From NCBI GenBank assembly GCA_019239975.1, contig JAFAZE010000141.1, forward strand, positions 1 through 64,000: a stretch of DNA of 64,000 nt, read 5' to 3'. Source of the stretch: Streptosporangiaceae bacterium (GTDB lineage Bacteria; Actinomycetota; Actinomycetes; Streptosporangiales; Streptosporangiaceae). Numbering within the stretch: the stretch's first letter is position 1; every line of letters begins with the position of its first letter. Under the pieces are notes generated by a model. That model was given only the letters and a program-made list of their open reading frames with translations, ran no database searches and was not told where the DNA came from. Position numbers and translations under genes: made by a program. Of the stretch, positions 18,282-25,531 are shown piece after piece.

Positions 18282-18797
18282 TCAGCCAGCCGCCTCGAGA
18301 GCGGCGCGGAATGCGGCCAGAGCCTCCTCGCTGAACAGCACGAACCGCACCTCGGCGACCTGGCTGCCCGCGTTTTTGACGGCGCGGGTCGCGATCTGCG
18401 CGGCGTGACTCAGCGGCCAGCGGTAGACGCCGGTCGAGATGGCGGGGAACGCGACCGTCTCGGCGCCAAGCTCGCCGGCGACCCGCAGCGACTCGGTATG
18501 GCACGAAGCGAGCAGCGCCGAGCGGTCCTCGTGCCGGGAGTGGACCGGCCCCACGGTATGAATGACCCACCGGCACGGCAGGCTGCCCGCGGTGGTCGCC
18601 ACGGCCTGCCCCGCAGGCAGGCCGTCCGGATACCGGCTGGAGCGCAGCTCCCGGCACTCGGCCAGGATGGCCGGGCCGCCTCGCCTGTGGATCGCGCCGT
18701 CGACGCCGCCCCCGCCGAGAAGCGACGAGTTCGCCGCGTTCACCACCGCGTCCACGTGCTGCTGGGTGATGTCCCCGCGGACGACGGTGATACGCAC
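18282..18797 (-). CDS. Macro-domain protein (O-acetyl-ADP-ribose deacetylase type)
   Basis: This 171-residue single-domain protein opens VRITVVRGDITQQHVDAVVN and continues AANSSLLGGGGVDGAIHRRG, the ADP-ribose-binding signature of MacroD-type domains; WVIHTVGP and FPAISTGVYRWP follow. Members hydrolyse O-acetyl-ADP-ribose or remove mono-ADP-ribose from proteins. The frame is open far upstream, but family homology starts at GTG 18797. It converges on the GH3 gene. A sirtuin that makes O-acetyl-ADP-ribose lies 14 kb away; no operon link is seen. Confidence 0.88.
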   Translation of the reverse strand: MRITVVRGDITQQHVDAVVNAANSSLLGGGGVDGAIHRRGGPAILAECRELRSSRYPDGLPAGQAVATTAGSLPCRWVIHTVGPVHSRHEDRSALLASCHTESLRVAGELGAETVAFPAISTGVYRWPLSHAAQIATRAVKNAGSQVAEVRFVLFSEEALAAFRAALEAAG

Positions 18798-18927
18798 CCA
18801 GCCGAGGCTACTCCCATGAACGGCGAGCTGGGGACGCCCCCCGGCCGCCGTCACGCCTGTAGGCTGCCGTGGGGCCATCAACCGTATCGCTGCGGAAGAA
18901 CCGCACCCCGCCCGGAGGAAGTGCACC

Positions 18928-19344
18928 TTGACGACTGCGATCCCGGTCCTGCTGCGCCGTGGTGCCACGGCCGTGGCCGCGGGGCGTGTAGCTCTGGGCC
19001 TTACCGCCCTTGCCTGGCCGTCCGTGCCGGCTCGTCCATGGGTCGGCGCGAGTGCGGACGACCTGGCCGCCCGGGTGTTCGGCCGTGCGCTCGGAGCGCG
19101 TGACCTCGCACTGGGCCTCGGCGCGGTGGCGGCGTTGCAGGGCCGGGGCGACGAGGCCGGACCAGCCTGGGCGTGGGTGGCGGCAGGCGCGCTCTCCGAC
19201 GCTCTCGACGTGGCGGCGAGCCTGTCTTCCTGGCGCGAGCTGCCCCCGCTGACCCGATGGTTCGTCGCCGCGTCGGCCGGCGGCGCCGCGATCACCGGCG
19301 CCGCCGCGGCAGCATCCCTCCGGCCCGAAAAGGCGCCCGCCTGA
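18928..19344 (+). CDS. Small Ala-rich membrane protein, unknown function
   Basis: This 138-residue protein has a TTG start chosen because CGGAGGAA sits 7 bases upstream. It contains hydrophobic segments around residues 18-32, 58-70, 82-98 and 115-130 with little charge between, suggesting three or four membrane helices. A FGRALGARDLALGLGA segment recalls DUF4267-like small membrane proteins. I cannot assign a function. It is divergent from the macro-domain gene. Confidence 0.6.
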   Translation: MTTAIPVLLRRGATAVAAGRVALGLTALAWPSVPARPWVGASADDLAARVFGRALGARDLALGLGAVAALQGRGDEAGPAWAWVAAGALSDALDVAASLSSWRELPPLTRWFVAASAGGAAITGAAAAASLRPEKAPA

Positions 19345-19380
19345 CGAGAACCTTCCAGCACTCGCGGCCGGTGTGGCGTT

Positions 19381-20421
19381 TCAGCTGCGGTAGCACTCGG
19401 CGACGGCTGTGAAGGCGGCCTTGGGTTCCCAGGCCATGTCGGGGTAGGTGTCTCCGTGGCGGCCTTCGAGCGTCTTGACGATGGCGGGGCTCGCCATGTC
19501 CAGGTCGAGACGGGAGTCGCCGTTGGGGCGGTGCGGAAGGTTGCTGAGGGCGAAGAGGAACACGAAGGCGCCGTCGACGCCCTCGGTGCCGAAGATCTCC
19601 AGCACCTCGCGCAGGTCCGCGGCCTGGGCGGCCTCGTCGCGGACGTACTCCCCGTTCAGCCGGACGGGGGCGCCGGTGCCCTCGTCGTACTCGATGATCT
19701 CCATGGCGCGGGCGCCCCGGTCGCCCGCGCCGCGGTAGGCCGCGGAGCCGAAGCCGGTGATCGCGACCGGCTTGCCCTGAGCGACGAGGGTGCGTACGCC
19801 TTCCCGGTACTGGCCGGCGACCTCGGCGTTCCGGATGAGCTCGACGGAGATGATGTCGAAGGGCGTCCAGTCGACCCGCTCGGCCGGTATGGCAGCGTAG
19901 GTGACCCGGCCCTGAAAGCGCTCGCGGACCACTGCCACGGCCTTGCGGAGGAAGTCGTTGACCCGGGCGCTGACCTCAGCAAGCTGCTCACGCCGGCGAT
20001 CGGGCGGTTGGCTCAGCAGCAGGCCGAGCCGCTCATCGACGCTGTCGCCCGGCATGAACCCCTGGTTCATGATGCTCAGCTCGACGCCGGTGACGAACAC
20101 CACGCCGGCTCCGTCCTTGTCCTTCCGGAGCCGCTCAGCCCGCTCAGCGCAGTCGGCGAACAGCGACAGGATCTCGCCGGTGCCCAGTTCCAGCGGGTAG
20201 GGCGAGAACCAGACCTCCAGCCCCAGTTCGGCGGCGTAGCCGGCGGCCAGCTCCAGCCGATCCGGGTCACCGCCGATGATCTGGACGGCATTGCAGTGCA
20301 GGTCATCGCGGATGATGGCCAGCTCCCGCCTGACTACCCCGGGATCGAAGCGCTCGCGGGAGATCTCGCCCCTACGGATAAAGCCGGTGTCATACGTCAT
20401 GCCCTTGGCTCGCACCTGCAT
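19381..20421 (-). CDS. TIM-barrel glycosidase-like protein, paralogue 1 (putative nucleophile missing)
   Basis: This 346-residue soluble protein belongs to an actinobacterial family that I recall being labelled abortive infection protein in databases, without clear proof. It starts GMTYDTGF...RRELAIIRDDLHCNAVQI and has TGVELSIMNQGF, VDWTPFDIISVELIR, VAITGFGSAAYRGAG, RLNGEYVRDEAAQA and GVDGAFVFLFA, the strand pattern of a (beta/alpha)8 barrel. Where the paralogue at 28798 has ITEFG, the usual nucleophile position of clan GH-A, this copy has ITGFG. It is divergent from a TetR gene across two operator-like palindromes. Confidence 0.7.
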   Translation of the reverse strand: MQVRAKGMTYDTGFIRRGEISRERFDPGVVRRELAIIRDDLHCNAVQIIGGDPDRLELAAGYAAELGLEVWFSPYPLELGTGEILSLFADCAERAERLRKDKDGAGVVFVTGVELSIMNQGFMPGDSVDERLGLLLSQPPDRRREQLAEVSARVNDFLRKAVAVVRERFQGRVTYAAIPAERVDWTPFDIISVELIRNAEVAGQYREGVRTLVAQGKPVAITGFGSAAYRGAGDRGARAMEIIEYDEGTGAPVRLNGEYVRDEAAQAADLREVLEIFGTEGVDGAFVFLFALSNLPHRPNGDSRLDLDMASPAIVKTLEGRHGDTYPDMAWEPKAAFTAVAECYRS

Positions 20422-20466
20422 GCTCCTTCCTGCCGAGTGGGTCCGCCCGGAGATTACCCCTCAAAG

Positions 20467-20496
20467 TTGCGTGTACGCAAGTTTGCGTGCACGCAC
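20467..20496. promoter_or_regulatory. Double palindromic operator between TIM-barrel gene and TetR gene
   Basis: Two near-identical palindromes stand in tandem: TTGCGTGTACGCAA (20467-20480) and TTGCGTGCACGCAC (20483-20496), centres 16 bases apart. The second contains the perfect 12-base palindrome TGCGTGCACGCA. They lie 22 bases before the TetR start and about 45 bases before the divergent gene, the typical place for a TetR autoregulatory operator. Confidence 0.7.
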
Positions 20497-20517
20497 ATTT
20501 GCTGGAATGCTTGTGCC

Positions 20518-21171
20518 GTGACGACACCACGGCACGGGCTGCGGGAGAGGAAGAAGCAGGCCACACGGAAGGCGCTGCGGGACGCGGCGCTGCGGCTGGC
20601 CCTGGAGCGCGGGCCGGGCAACGTGCGCGTCGATGACATCGCCGCCGCGGCCGGGGTCTCGCCACGCACCTACAACAACTACTTCTCCAGCCGCGAGCAG
20701 GCGATCGTCGCCGGCGTCACCGCGGAACGTGAAGCACGGGTCGCCGCGGCAGTGGCCGCCCGGCCCGCCGCCGTCCGCCTGTCCGACGCGGTCACCGAGG
20801 CGATCGTGGAGCAGTACACCGACCCGGGCAGCCACGACCCCGGCACGCTGCTGCTCATCACCACCCGCCCCGCGCTCCGCGATGCATTCCTCGGCACAGC
20901 CGCCGGGATCGAGCACTCCCTCACCGCCGTGATCGCCGAGCGCCTCGGCGATACCAGCCAGCACACCGCCCGGGTGCTCTCGGCGAGCGTCGCCGCCGCG
21001 GTCCGCATTGCACTCCAGCAATGGGTACGGCCTGCCACCGCGTCCCCCGCCGCCAGCGAGCTCGTCATCCCGTCCGGTTCACTACCGGACTTGCTCAGGA
21101 GCGCCCTCGCGCCACTCGCGCCAGCACTCGATGCCGCCGAAAGACGACCACGTCGCCCCGGCGGGTGTTGA
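20518..21171 (+). CDS. TetR-family regulator
   Basis: This 217-residue protein has an N-terminal TetR helix-turn-helix: GLRERKKQATRKALRDAALR, VRVDDIAAAAGVSPRTYNNYF, then SSREQAIVAG. The C-terminal ligand domain is unassigned. GTG at 20518 gives the usual short N-terminus; a longer open frame upstream crosses the operator and is rejected. It probably represses itself and the divergent TIM-barrel gene through the palindromes at 20467-20496. Confidence 0.87.
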   Translation: MTTPRHGLRERKKQATRKALRDAALRLALERGPGNVRVDDIAAAAGVSPRTYNNYFSSREQAIVAGVTAEREARVAAAVAARPAAVRLSDAVTEAIVEQYTDPGSHDPGTLLLITTRPALRDAFLGTAAGIEHSLTAVIAERLGDTSQHTARVLSASVAAAVRIALQQWVRPATASPAASELVIPSGSLPDLLRSALAPLAPALDAAERRPRRPGGC

Positions 21172-21177
21172 CCAGGC

Positions 21178-21465
21178 TCAGGTTCGGGCAGGTGCGGAGC
21201 GAGCGACATTGAGGTACCAGCCGCCACCCGCGAGATTCAGCGCCCCAAGACCCAGGAAGAAGGCTGCCCATCCGTAGACGCCGTACGACAGGCACACGAC
21301 GCCCGCGGCGACCGCGACACTGCCACCGGCAATACGCGTGACCCCAGAGACGTGGAGGTGGCGGTACTCCCAGGGATTGATCAGGCGCTGCATGCCGGGT
21401 CGCGGGGGAGATGCCCACCACCCGCGCAGGCCTTCCGCGGCGGTGTTGTCATTTGGTGCGTTCAT
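21178..21465 (-). CDS. Small two-helix membrane protein
   Basis: This 95-residue protein has a hydrophilic start, then two hydrophobic segments (VTRIAGGSVAVAAGVVCLSY and WAAFFLGLGALNLAGGGWYL). AGGAGG lies 8 bases before its ATG. It converges with the TetR gene with a gap of 6 bases. No family recognised. Confidence 0.6.
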   Translation of the reverse strand: MNAPNDNTAAEGLRGWWASPPRPGMQRLINPWEYRHLHVSGVTRIAGGSVAVAAGVVCLSYGVYGWAAFFLGLGALNLAGGGWYLNVARSAPART

Positions 21466-21502
21466 CGGGATCGCCTCCTGTGGGTGTGGTGCCGGCCACC
21501 CG

Positions 21503-21516
21503 ATCTATAAATAGAT
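21503..21516. promoter_or_regulatory. AT-rich 14-base palindrome upstream of a decayed gene pair
   Basis: ATCTATAAATAGAT is a perfect palindrome except for its central AA, in an AT-rich patch. It may be the operator of an ArsR-type regulator whose coding region is gone; a short stretch after it (FWDRTLAAYKEAVE, near 21580) resembles the end of such a regulator. Confidence 0.35.
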
Positions 21517-21630
21517 ATCACATTGATAGCTTAGTTGTCAACGCTGGCGGATCGCGATCGCTTCCTCCTCGAAGGGCCCGGTTCTGGGACAGGACACTCG
21601 CCGCCTACAAGGAAGCCGTAGAGAAGCCAG

Positions 21631-22125
21631 GTCTTCACCAGCGAGTTCGGCAGCTTCAAGCCGCCCGGGCACAACCTGCTCCAGGCCGAGATCGTGCTCG
21701 AACCGCGCGTCGGCGGCTACCGCTACGACCGCGGTACCGACGGCAGTGAATGCCGCTGGGCGCGAGTGCTCGCCTGCGGGCCGCCGCACCGCCTGCTGTT
21801 CAGCTGGAACATCAGCCCGCACTGGCAGATCGAGGCCGACCCGGCGAAGACGAGCGAGTGGGAAGTGCACTTCATCGCCGAGACGCCGGAGCGGACGCGG
21901 GTGGAGCTCGAGCACCGCAACCTCGACCGCCACGGTGAGGGCTGGGAGGGCGTCCGCGAAGGCATCGGCGGCAACGAAGGCTGGCCCCTCTGCCTGCAGC
22001 GGTACGCCAACCTTATGGCCGGGAAGGTTAGAGCCCACATGGTCGACTATGCACGCCTATACTCGACTGCATGGATCAAACGGTATGGTACGAGCGCAAT
22101 ATGGTCGGGTTCGAGAACCGGCTGA
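21631..22125 (+). pseudogene. SRPBCC (AHSA1-like) protein remnant, N-terminally truncated
   Basis: The frame reads VFTSEFGSFKPPGHNLL, VLEPRVGGYRYDRGTDGSEC, VLACGPPHRLLFSWNI, SEWEVHFIAETPERTRVELE and EGWEGVREGIGGNEGWP, the SRPBCC/AHSA1 fold. The first 20-25 residues are missing, with no start codon at the break. Homology ends near 22000 and the frame runs on into the toxin gene at 22071. It looks like a decayed gene whose ends were replaced when the neighbouring DNA came in. Confidence 0.6.
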
Positions 22126-22895
22126 AGGACGAGGACCGGATCAAGGGCAAGATTGCGGAGAGCCTGGCCCTGAAGGGGCGAACCGTTCCGGACGCGATGA
22201 AGCTCATTCCCGACGCCATCCGGTACGCATTCCAGTACCAGGAGGCCGACTACAGCAGGCACCTCGTTGAGGACATCGCACTGACGCGGGAGCGCTTCTC
22301 CGATCTGGTCAGGCTGAGGAGTTTCTGGCGGGGAGACCAGTACAAGGGGATCAGCAGCGTATGGCGTCACCGTGGCACCGGCCATCTCTTCGAGATGCAG
22401 TTCCACACCGAGATCAGCTTCCACGCCATGACGGTCGTCACTGAACGTTCCTATGCGCGGCTGCGATCGGCGCAAACCTGCGCGCGGGAGGAGATGGAAC
22501 TGGAAGCCTTCCAGCGGAAGGTTTACTCCCGCGTTCCGGTCCCGCCAGGCGCGGATGCCATTTTCGGGTACCCGGACCGCGATGACTGGGAGATCCCGGG
22601 AAGGCGAATCCCAGGCCAGGATGTCACGTACTACGCGATCGTAGATGACCTCAGCAGCCGGGAACAGCCCGTAAGTGTGCTCCGGCGCAGCTACCGCGAC
22701 GGCGGCAGACGCGACGAGGCGTTTACCCGCGACCTGGTCTGGCGTCGCAGTTCGCTGCTGATCTCCGCCGAGCGCGGTGACCTCGAGAACGAGTTCATCG
22801 AGGTCACCGCGGATGAGGCGAACCAGATCATGGACCGTGTCATGCGGTCCGTCAGAAGCAGACCGGCCGAGAGCCCGGAACGTGGTCGCGTTTAA
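22071..22895 (+). CDS. RelA/SpoT-like nucleotide pyrophosphokinase toxin fused to its YYAIV partner domain
   Basis: This 274-residue protein has two parts. Residues 13-165 match the RelA/SpoT-like synthetase fold in the form seen in secreted ATP nucleotide 3'-pyrophosphokinases and Tas1-like toxins: RLKDEDRIKGK (17-27), DAIRY (48-52), YKGI (91-94), FEMQFHT (107-113) and EAFQRKVYSRVPVPPGA. Residues 185-258 (VTYYAIVDD...SAERGDLENEFIEVTADEA) match the separate 90-residue protein at 25258-25530, which sits directly after a second copy of the synthetase domain. The enzyme would make (p)ppApp or (p)ppGpp; the fused tail is probably its antidote (inference). It starts at the edge of a broken SRPBCC gene. 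Confidence 0.65.
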   Translation: MDQTVWYERNMVGFENRLKDEDRIKGKIAESLALKGRTVPDAMKLIPDAIRYAFQYQEADYSRHLVEDIALTRERFSDLVRLRSFWRGDQYKGISSVWRHRGTGHLFEMQFHTEISFHAMTVVTERSYARLRSAQTCAREEMELEAFQRKVYSRVPVPPGADAIFGYPDRDDWEIPGRRIPGQDVTYYAIVDDLSSREQPVSVLRRSYRDGGRRDEAFTRDLVWRRSSLLISAERGDLENEFIEVTADEANQIMDRVMRSVRSRPAESPERGRV

Positions 22896-22955
22896 CACCG
22901 ACCACGTGCGGGTCGTGTGCTCGCGCTGGACCAACATCACGGGAGCGTGGCCGCG

Positions 22956-23384
22956 ATGACAGAGGTGACAAGGTTCGGGGAGGCCGCCGGGGAGACCGCC
23001 GCCAGCTTCCGGTGCGGGGCGTGCGGGGAGATGGCCGCCGTGGTCAGGGCCGTCGGCGCGGGCGAGCCGGTCGATATGGGACCGCCCCTGGGCCGCCAGT
23101 CCCATGACCGGGACGGGATCGTGGTGGATTACTTCGGCGGCACGGCCTGGAAGCTCGCCGATCCCGCCACCTATGCGGCCGTGTGCGCGGTTCTCAGCAC
23201 CCGGGCCCCGGATCCCGCTGAGCTGCGGCGTATCGACTGGGAGCTGGCACCGTTCTACTGCCCGGATTGCGGTCTGTGCTACTGCCGCGCCGACTGGCAC
23301 ACGTATGTCCTGTTCGACGAGGGGTTTTATGACTGCACGATGGGCACCTGCCCCGCCGGGCACAGGCACATGGTGGACGACTGA
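22956..23384 (+). CDS. Cysteine-rich (zinc-ribbon-like) protein, unknown
   Basis: This 142-residue protein has two CxxC-type centres: FRCGACGEM near residue 20 and FYCPDCGLCYCRADWH near 105, then a Cys/His-rich end (GTCPAGHRHMVDD). It probably binds zinc. The fold is reminiscent of actinobacterial proteins paired with toxin or immunity genes, but I recognise no named family. An alternative GTG start at 22917 would add 13 residues. It follows the toxin-fusion gene by 60 bases on the same strand. Confidence 0.6.
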   Translation: MTEVTRFGEAAGETAASFRCGACGEMAAVVRAVGAGEPVDMGPPLGRQSHDRDGIVVDYFGGTAWKLADPATYAAVCAVLSTRAPDPAELRRIDWELAPFYCPDCGLCYCRADWHTYVLFDEGFYDCTMGTCPAGHRHMVDD

Positions 23385-23414
23385 CCGGCGCGCCGGCTAA
23401 TCCCAGGTGACCGC

Positions 23415-23609
23415 TTACCCGTCAGTGGGCGGATTGGCCGGGCAGGCAGCCACGCGGTCCAGCAGGACGTCCAGGTCCGTCTCTTCGAGATGCTGGCCGT
23501 TCTCGTCGTCCTCAGCGGCGATCCACAGCTTGCGCCGTTTGTCCCAGAGCAGCGACCACTGCTCGCCGAGCCGGCTGATCCGGTCGAGCTGGTCGCGGCT
23601 GAGGTTCAC
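23415..23609 (-). CDS. Small acidic protein coupled to the ATP-binding protein
   Basis: This 64-residue acidic protein (WIAAEDDENGQHLEETDLDV and DRVAACPANPP) has no recognised family. GTG at 23609 is chosen because it forms a GTGA overlap with the stop of the upstream gene and has GGGAG before it, so it is translationally coupled. Confidence 0.55.
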   Translation of the reverse strand: MNLSRDQLDRISRLGEQWSLLWDKRRKLWIAAEDDENGQHLEETDLDVLLDRVAACPANPPTDG

Positions 23610-24052
23610 CGCATCTCCCGCCGGCCGCCACACGTCGAGTCGGCGGGTTCATCCAGCCGGAACCAGACGATGCGAGCGTGGCCGGTGCCATCGGTGCCGT
23701 AGGCGTCAGCGAGGGCGACCAGCAGGTAGAGGCCGTGCGGATGGCTGGCTGAGCTGGCGATGTCGCCGTCCCAGTCGCTCCCGGCATCCTCAACTTCCGC
23801 CCGGACGTGGCCGCCGGGCGCGTGCCGGATTCGGATGGTTAAGGTGCCGCCGGGCCCCCCGCTGGCCGAGTGGCCAACGGCGTTGGCGCACAGTTCGCTG
23901 ACGAGCAGGACGCTGTCATCGGTCGCCGGGCAGCCGTCCAGAAATGTCCTGAGCGCGGCGCGTACCTGCCGGAGTCGGTCGGGTGTCCCAGGGAACGTCT
24001 GTTGCCACGTCCGTACGAGACCCTGCTGGACGAGGGTAGTCCTGTCGCGCAT
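23606..24052 (-). CDS. ATP-binding (GHKL) anti-sigma/kinase-like protein
   Basis: The protein has 149 residues from ATG at 24052, chosen over GTG at 24058 by the AGGAGC site. It has the HATPase_c fold of RsbW/SpoIIAB-like serine kinases: the N-box VSELCANAVGHSASGG, a G1 motif VEDAGSDWDG and HPHGLYLLVALADAYG. In actinomycetes these small ATP-binding proteins often sit beside XRE/DUF5753 and DUF397 genes, as here, and may act in partner-switching control. It is divergent from the XRE gene across 114 AT-richer bases. Confidence 0.82.
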   Translation of the reverse strand: MRDRTTLVQQGLVRTWQQTFPGTPDRLRQVRAALRTFLDGCPATDDSVLLVSELCANAVGHSASGGPGGTLTIRIRHAPGGHVRAEVEDAGSDWDGDIASSASHPHGLYLLVALADAYGTDGTGHARIVWFRLDEPADSTCGGRREMR

Positions 24053-24166
24053 GCGCACGCTCCTGACCTGATCCGCGGTACCCTGCTCATGATGTATCCG
24101 CTAATGAGTGAACGCAACTGATGCATTCGCATCTTCAGCAAATCTTTATCTTGCGAGGAGACTGGC

Positions 24167-25024
24167 GTGCCTAAGCAGCGGTCCTGGCCTTCGGTGCGGC
24201 TGCGGCGCCTGGCCGCGCAGCTCCGCGAGCTACGCGAGGAATGCGGCATGACTCAGGAGGAGGTGTCCGAACGAACCGGCAAGGACCGGTCAACGCTGTA
24301 CCGCCTGGAGAACGGCCAGCAGCGCCCGCAGCGCTCCACGCTGATCCAGCTCCTTGACCTCTACCCCGTGGAAGAGCCAAAGCGCGGCGAGCTCCTCACC
24401 CTCCTCCGCGAGGCCGGCCAGCGCGGCTGGCTACAGCAGTACCGTTCCGAACTCCCCGAGGTGTACTCCGACTACATCGGCTTCGAAGACGAGGCGAGGT
24501 CGATCTCCAACTACGAGTCCCTGTTCATCCCGGGATTGCTACAGACCGAGGGTTACGCCAGAGCGCTGATTCAGGGGACGTGGCCGCATGCTCCCGGCGA
24601 CGAGGTAGAGAGGCGCGTTACCGCAAGGATTCAGCGCCAAGCGCTGCTGAATCGGGAGGAACCGCCGAGGCTGTGGGCCATCCTTGACGAGGCGGCGGTA
24701 CGGCGCCAGGTCGGCGGGCGCCAGGTCATGCGTGATCAACTCGCGCGGCTGCGTGAGGCGGCGGTACGGCCGAACATCACTATCCAGGTAATCCCGTTCG
24801 ACGCGGGCTCGCATCCCGGCATGGACGGTGCGTTCGTGGTACTGGAGTTTCCCGACCAGGCCGATCAGAGCATCGTCTACACCGAGAGCGCGGCAGGTGG
24901 CCTGTTTCTAGAAGAGGAGGTGGAGATCCGCCGGTATATCCTGATGTTCGAACACCTTCGTGCCGCCGCGCTGCGACCGGAGGCGACCGTCTCCCTGCTG
25001 GCTGACATTGCTGCGGAGACATGA
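24167..25024 (+). CDS. XRE-family regulator with DUF5753 domain
   Basis: This 285-residue protein has an N-terminal helix-turn-helix (LRRLAAQLRELREECGMTQE, VSERTGKDRSTLYRLENGQQ) and a DUF5753 ligand-like domain (ESLFIPGLLQTEGYARALI, RIQRQALLNREEPPRLWAIL, IQVIPFDAGSHPGMDGAFVV, YTESAAGG). A GAGGAG site precedes GTG. It overlaps or adjoins a DUF397 gene, the standard pairing in actinomycetes (BldB/WhiJ-like systems), with the GHKL protein divergent upstream. It is likely a developmental or secondary-metabolism regulator, by analogy with WhiJ. Confidence 0.88.
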   Translation: MPKQRSWPSVRLRRLAAQLRELREECGMTQEEVSERTGKDRSTLYRLENGQQRPQRSTLIQLLDLYPVEEPKRGELLTLLREAGQRGWLQQYRSELPEVYSDYIGFEDEARSISNYESLFIPGLLQTEGYARALIQGTWPHAPGDEVERRVTARIQRQALLNREEPPRLWAILDEAAVRRQVGGRQVMRDQLARLREAAVRPNITIQVIPFDAGSHPGMDGAFVVLEFPDQADQSIVYTESAAGGLFLEEEVEIRRYILMFEHLRAAALRPEATVSLLADIAAET

Positions 25025-25041
25025 GCGAGAGGAGGTGCGGG

Positions 25042-25239
25042 ATGGAAATGGCTGAGCTGTCCCGTGCCGAGTGGCGTAGATCCAGTTACAGCGGCACCAA
25101 CGGCAACTGCGTCGAGGTGGCAGCCGACTGCGGGATGCGGGTTCTTGTGCGGGATACCAAAGACCATGAGGGGGCGGTGCTGGCGTTCCAGTCAGTTGTT
25201 TGGCGGCGGTTCGCCGGGAAGGTAAAGTCCGGTACGTGA
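25042..25239 (+). CDS. DUF397 protein
   Basis: This small protein has the DUF397 pattern: LSRAEWRRSSYSGTNGNCVE, then VRDTKDHEGAVLAF. I prefer ATG 25042 (65 residues), which has GAGGAGG 6 bases upstream; ATG 25021 overlaps the XRE stop as ATGA and would give 72 residues. It is paired with the XRE/DUF5753 regulator and probably acts with it. Confidence 0.85.
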   Translation: MEMAELSRAEWRRSSYSGTNGNCVEVAADCGMRVLVRDTKDHEGAVLAFQSVVWRRFAGKVKSGT

Positions 25240-25257
25240 CTGCGGTGCCACCCTGCC

Positions 25258-25530
25258 TCATGAGTCCAAGCGCTGCCCGTACGGTCCCCACTTCTGCCTG
25301 AAGTACTCGATGATCTTGCTCGCCTGCTCGTGACTGACTTCGACGAGTTCGTCGTCGAAGTCACCGCGCTCCCATTCGACGATCACTGGCGTGAATTTCC
25401 AGCTGAAGTTGTCCCTTAGTGCCTCATCGGATGGGCCGTCGTCATGCTCAAGTCGCCGGACCAAGCCGCGAGGATCGTCCACAGTGTTGCTACCACCGAC
25501 GATCGCGTAGTACGTGATCTTGTTTGGCAT
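25258..25530 (-). CDS. YYAIV-type small protein, putative immunity/antitoxin
   Basis: This 90-residue acidic protein reads ITYYAIVGGSNTVDDP, SDEALRDNFSWKFTPVIVEW and ERGDFDDELVEVSHEQASKI. It starts one base after the stop of the pyrophosphokinase toxin gene, with AGGAAGGA as ribosome site, so the two are co-translated. The same domain forms the C-terminus of the fused protein at 22071-22895. Placement after a toxin domain and fusion to the same domain elsewhere indicate an immunity protein or antitoxin. This is inference, with no known family name. Confidence 0.6.
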   Translation of the reverse strand: MPNKITYYAIVGGSNTVDDPRGLVRRLEHDDGPSDEALRDNFSWKFTPVIVEWERGDFDDELVEVSHEQASKIIEYFRQKWGPYGQRLDS

Positions 25531-25531
25531 C

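Noticed and set aside
22080-22125. Possible tRNA T-arm near GGTTCGAGAACC
   Set aside because: It lies within the toxin coding sequence and has no acceptor or anticodon stem around it.
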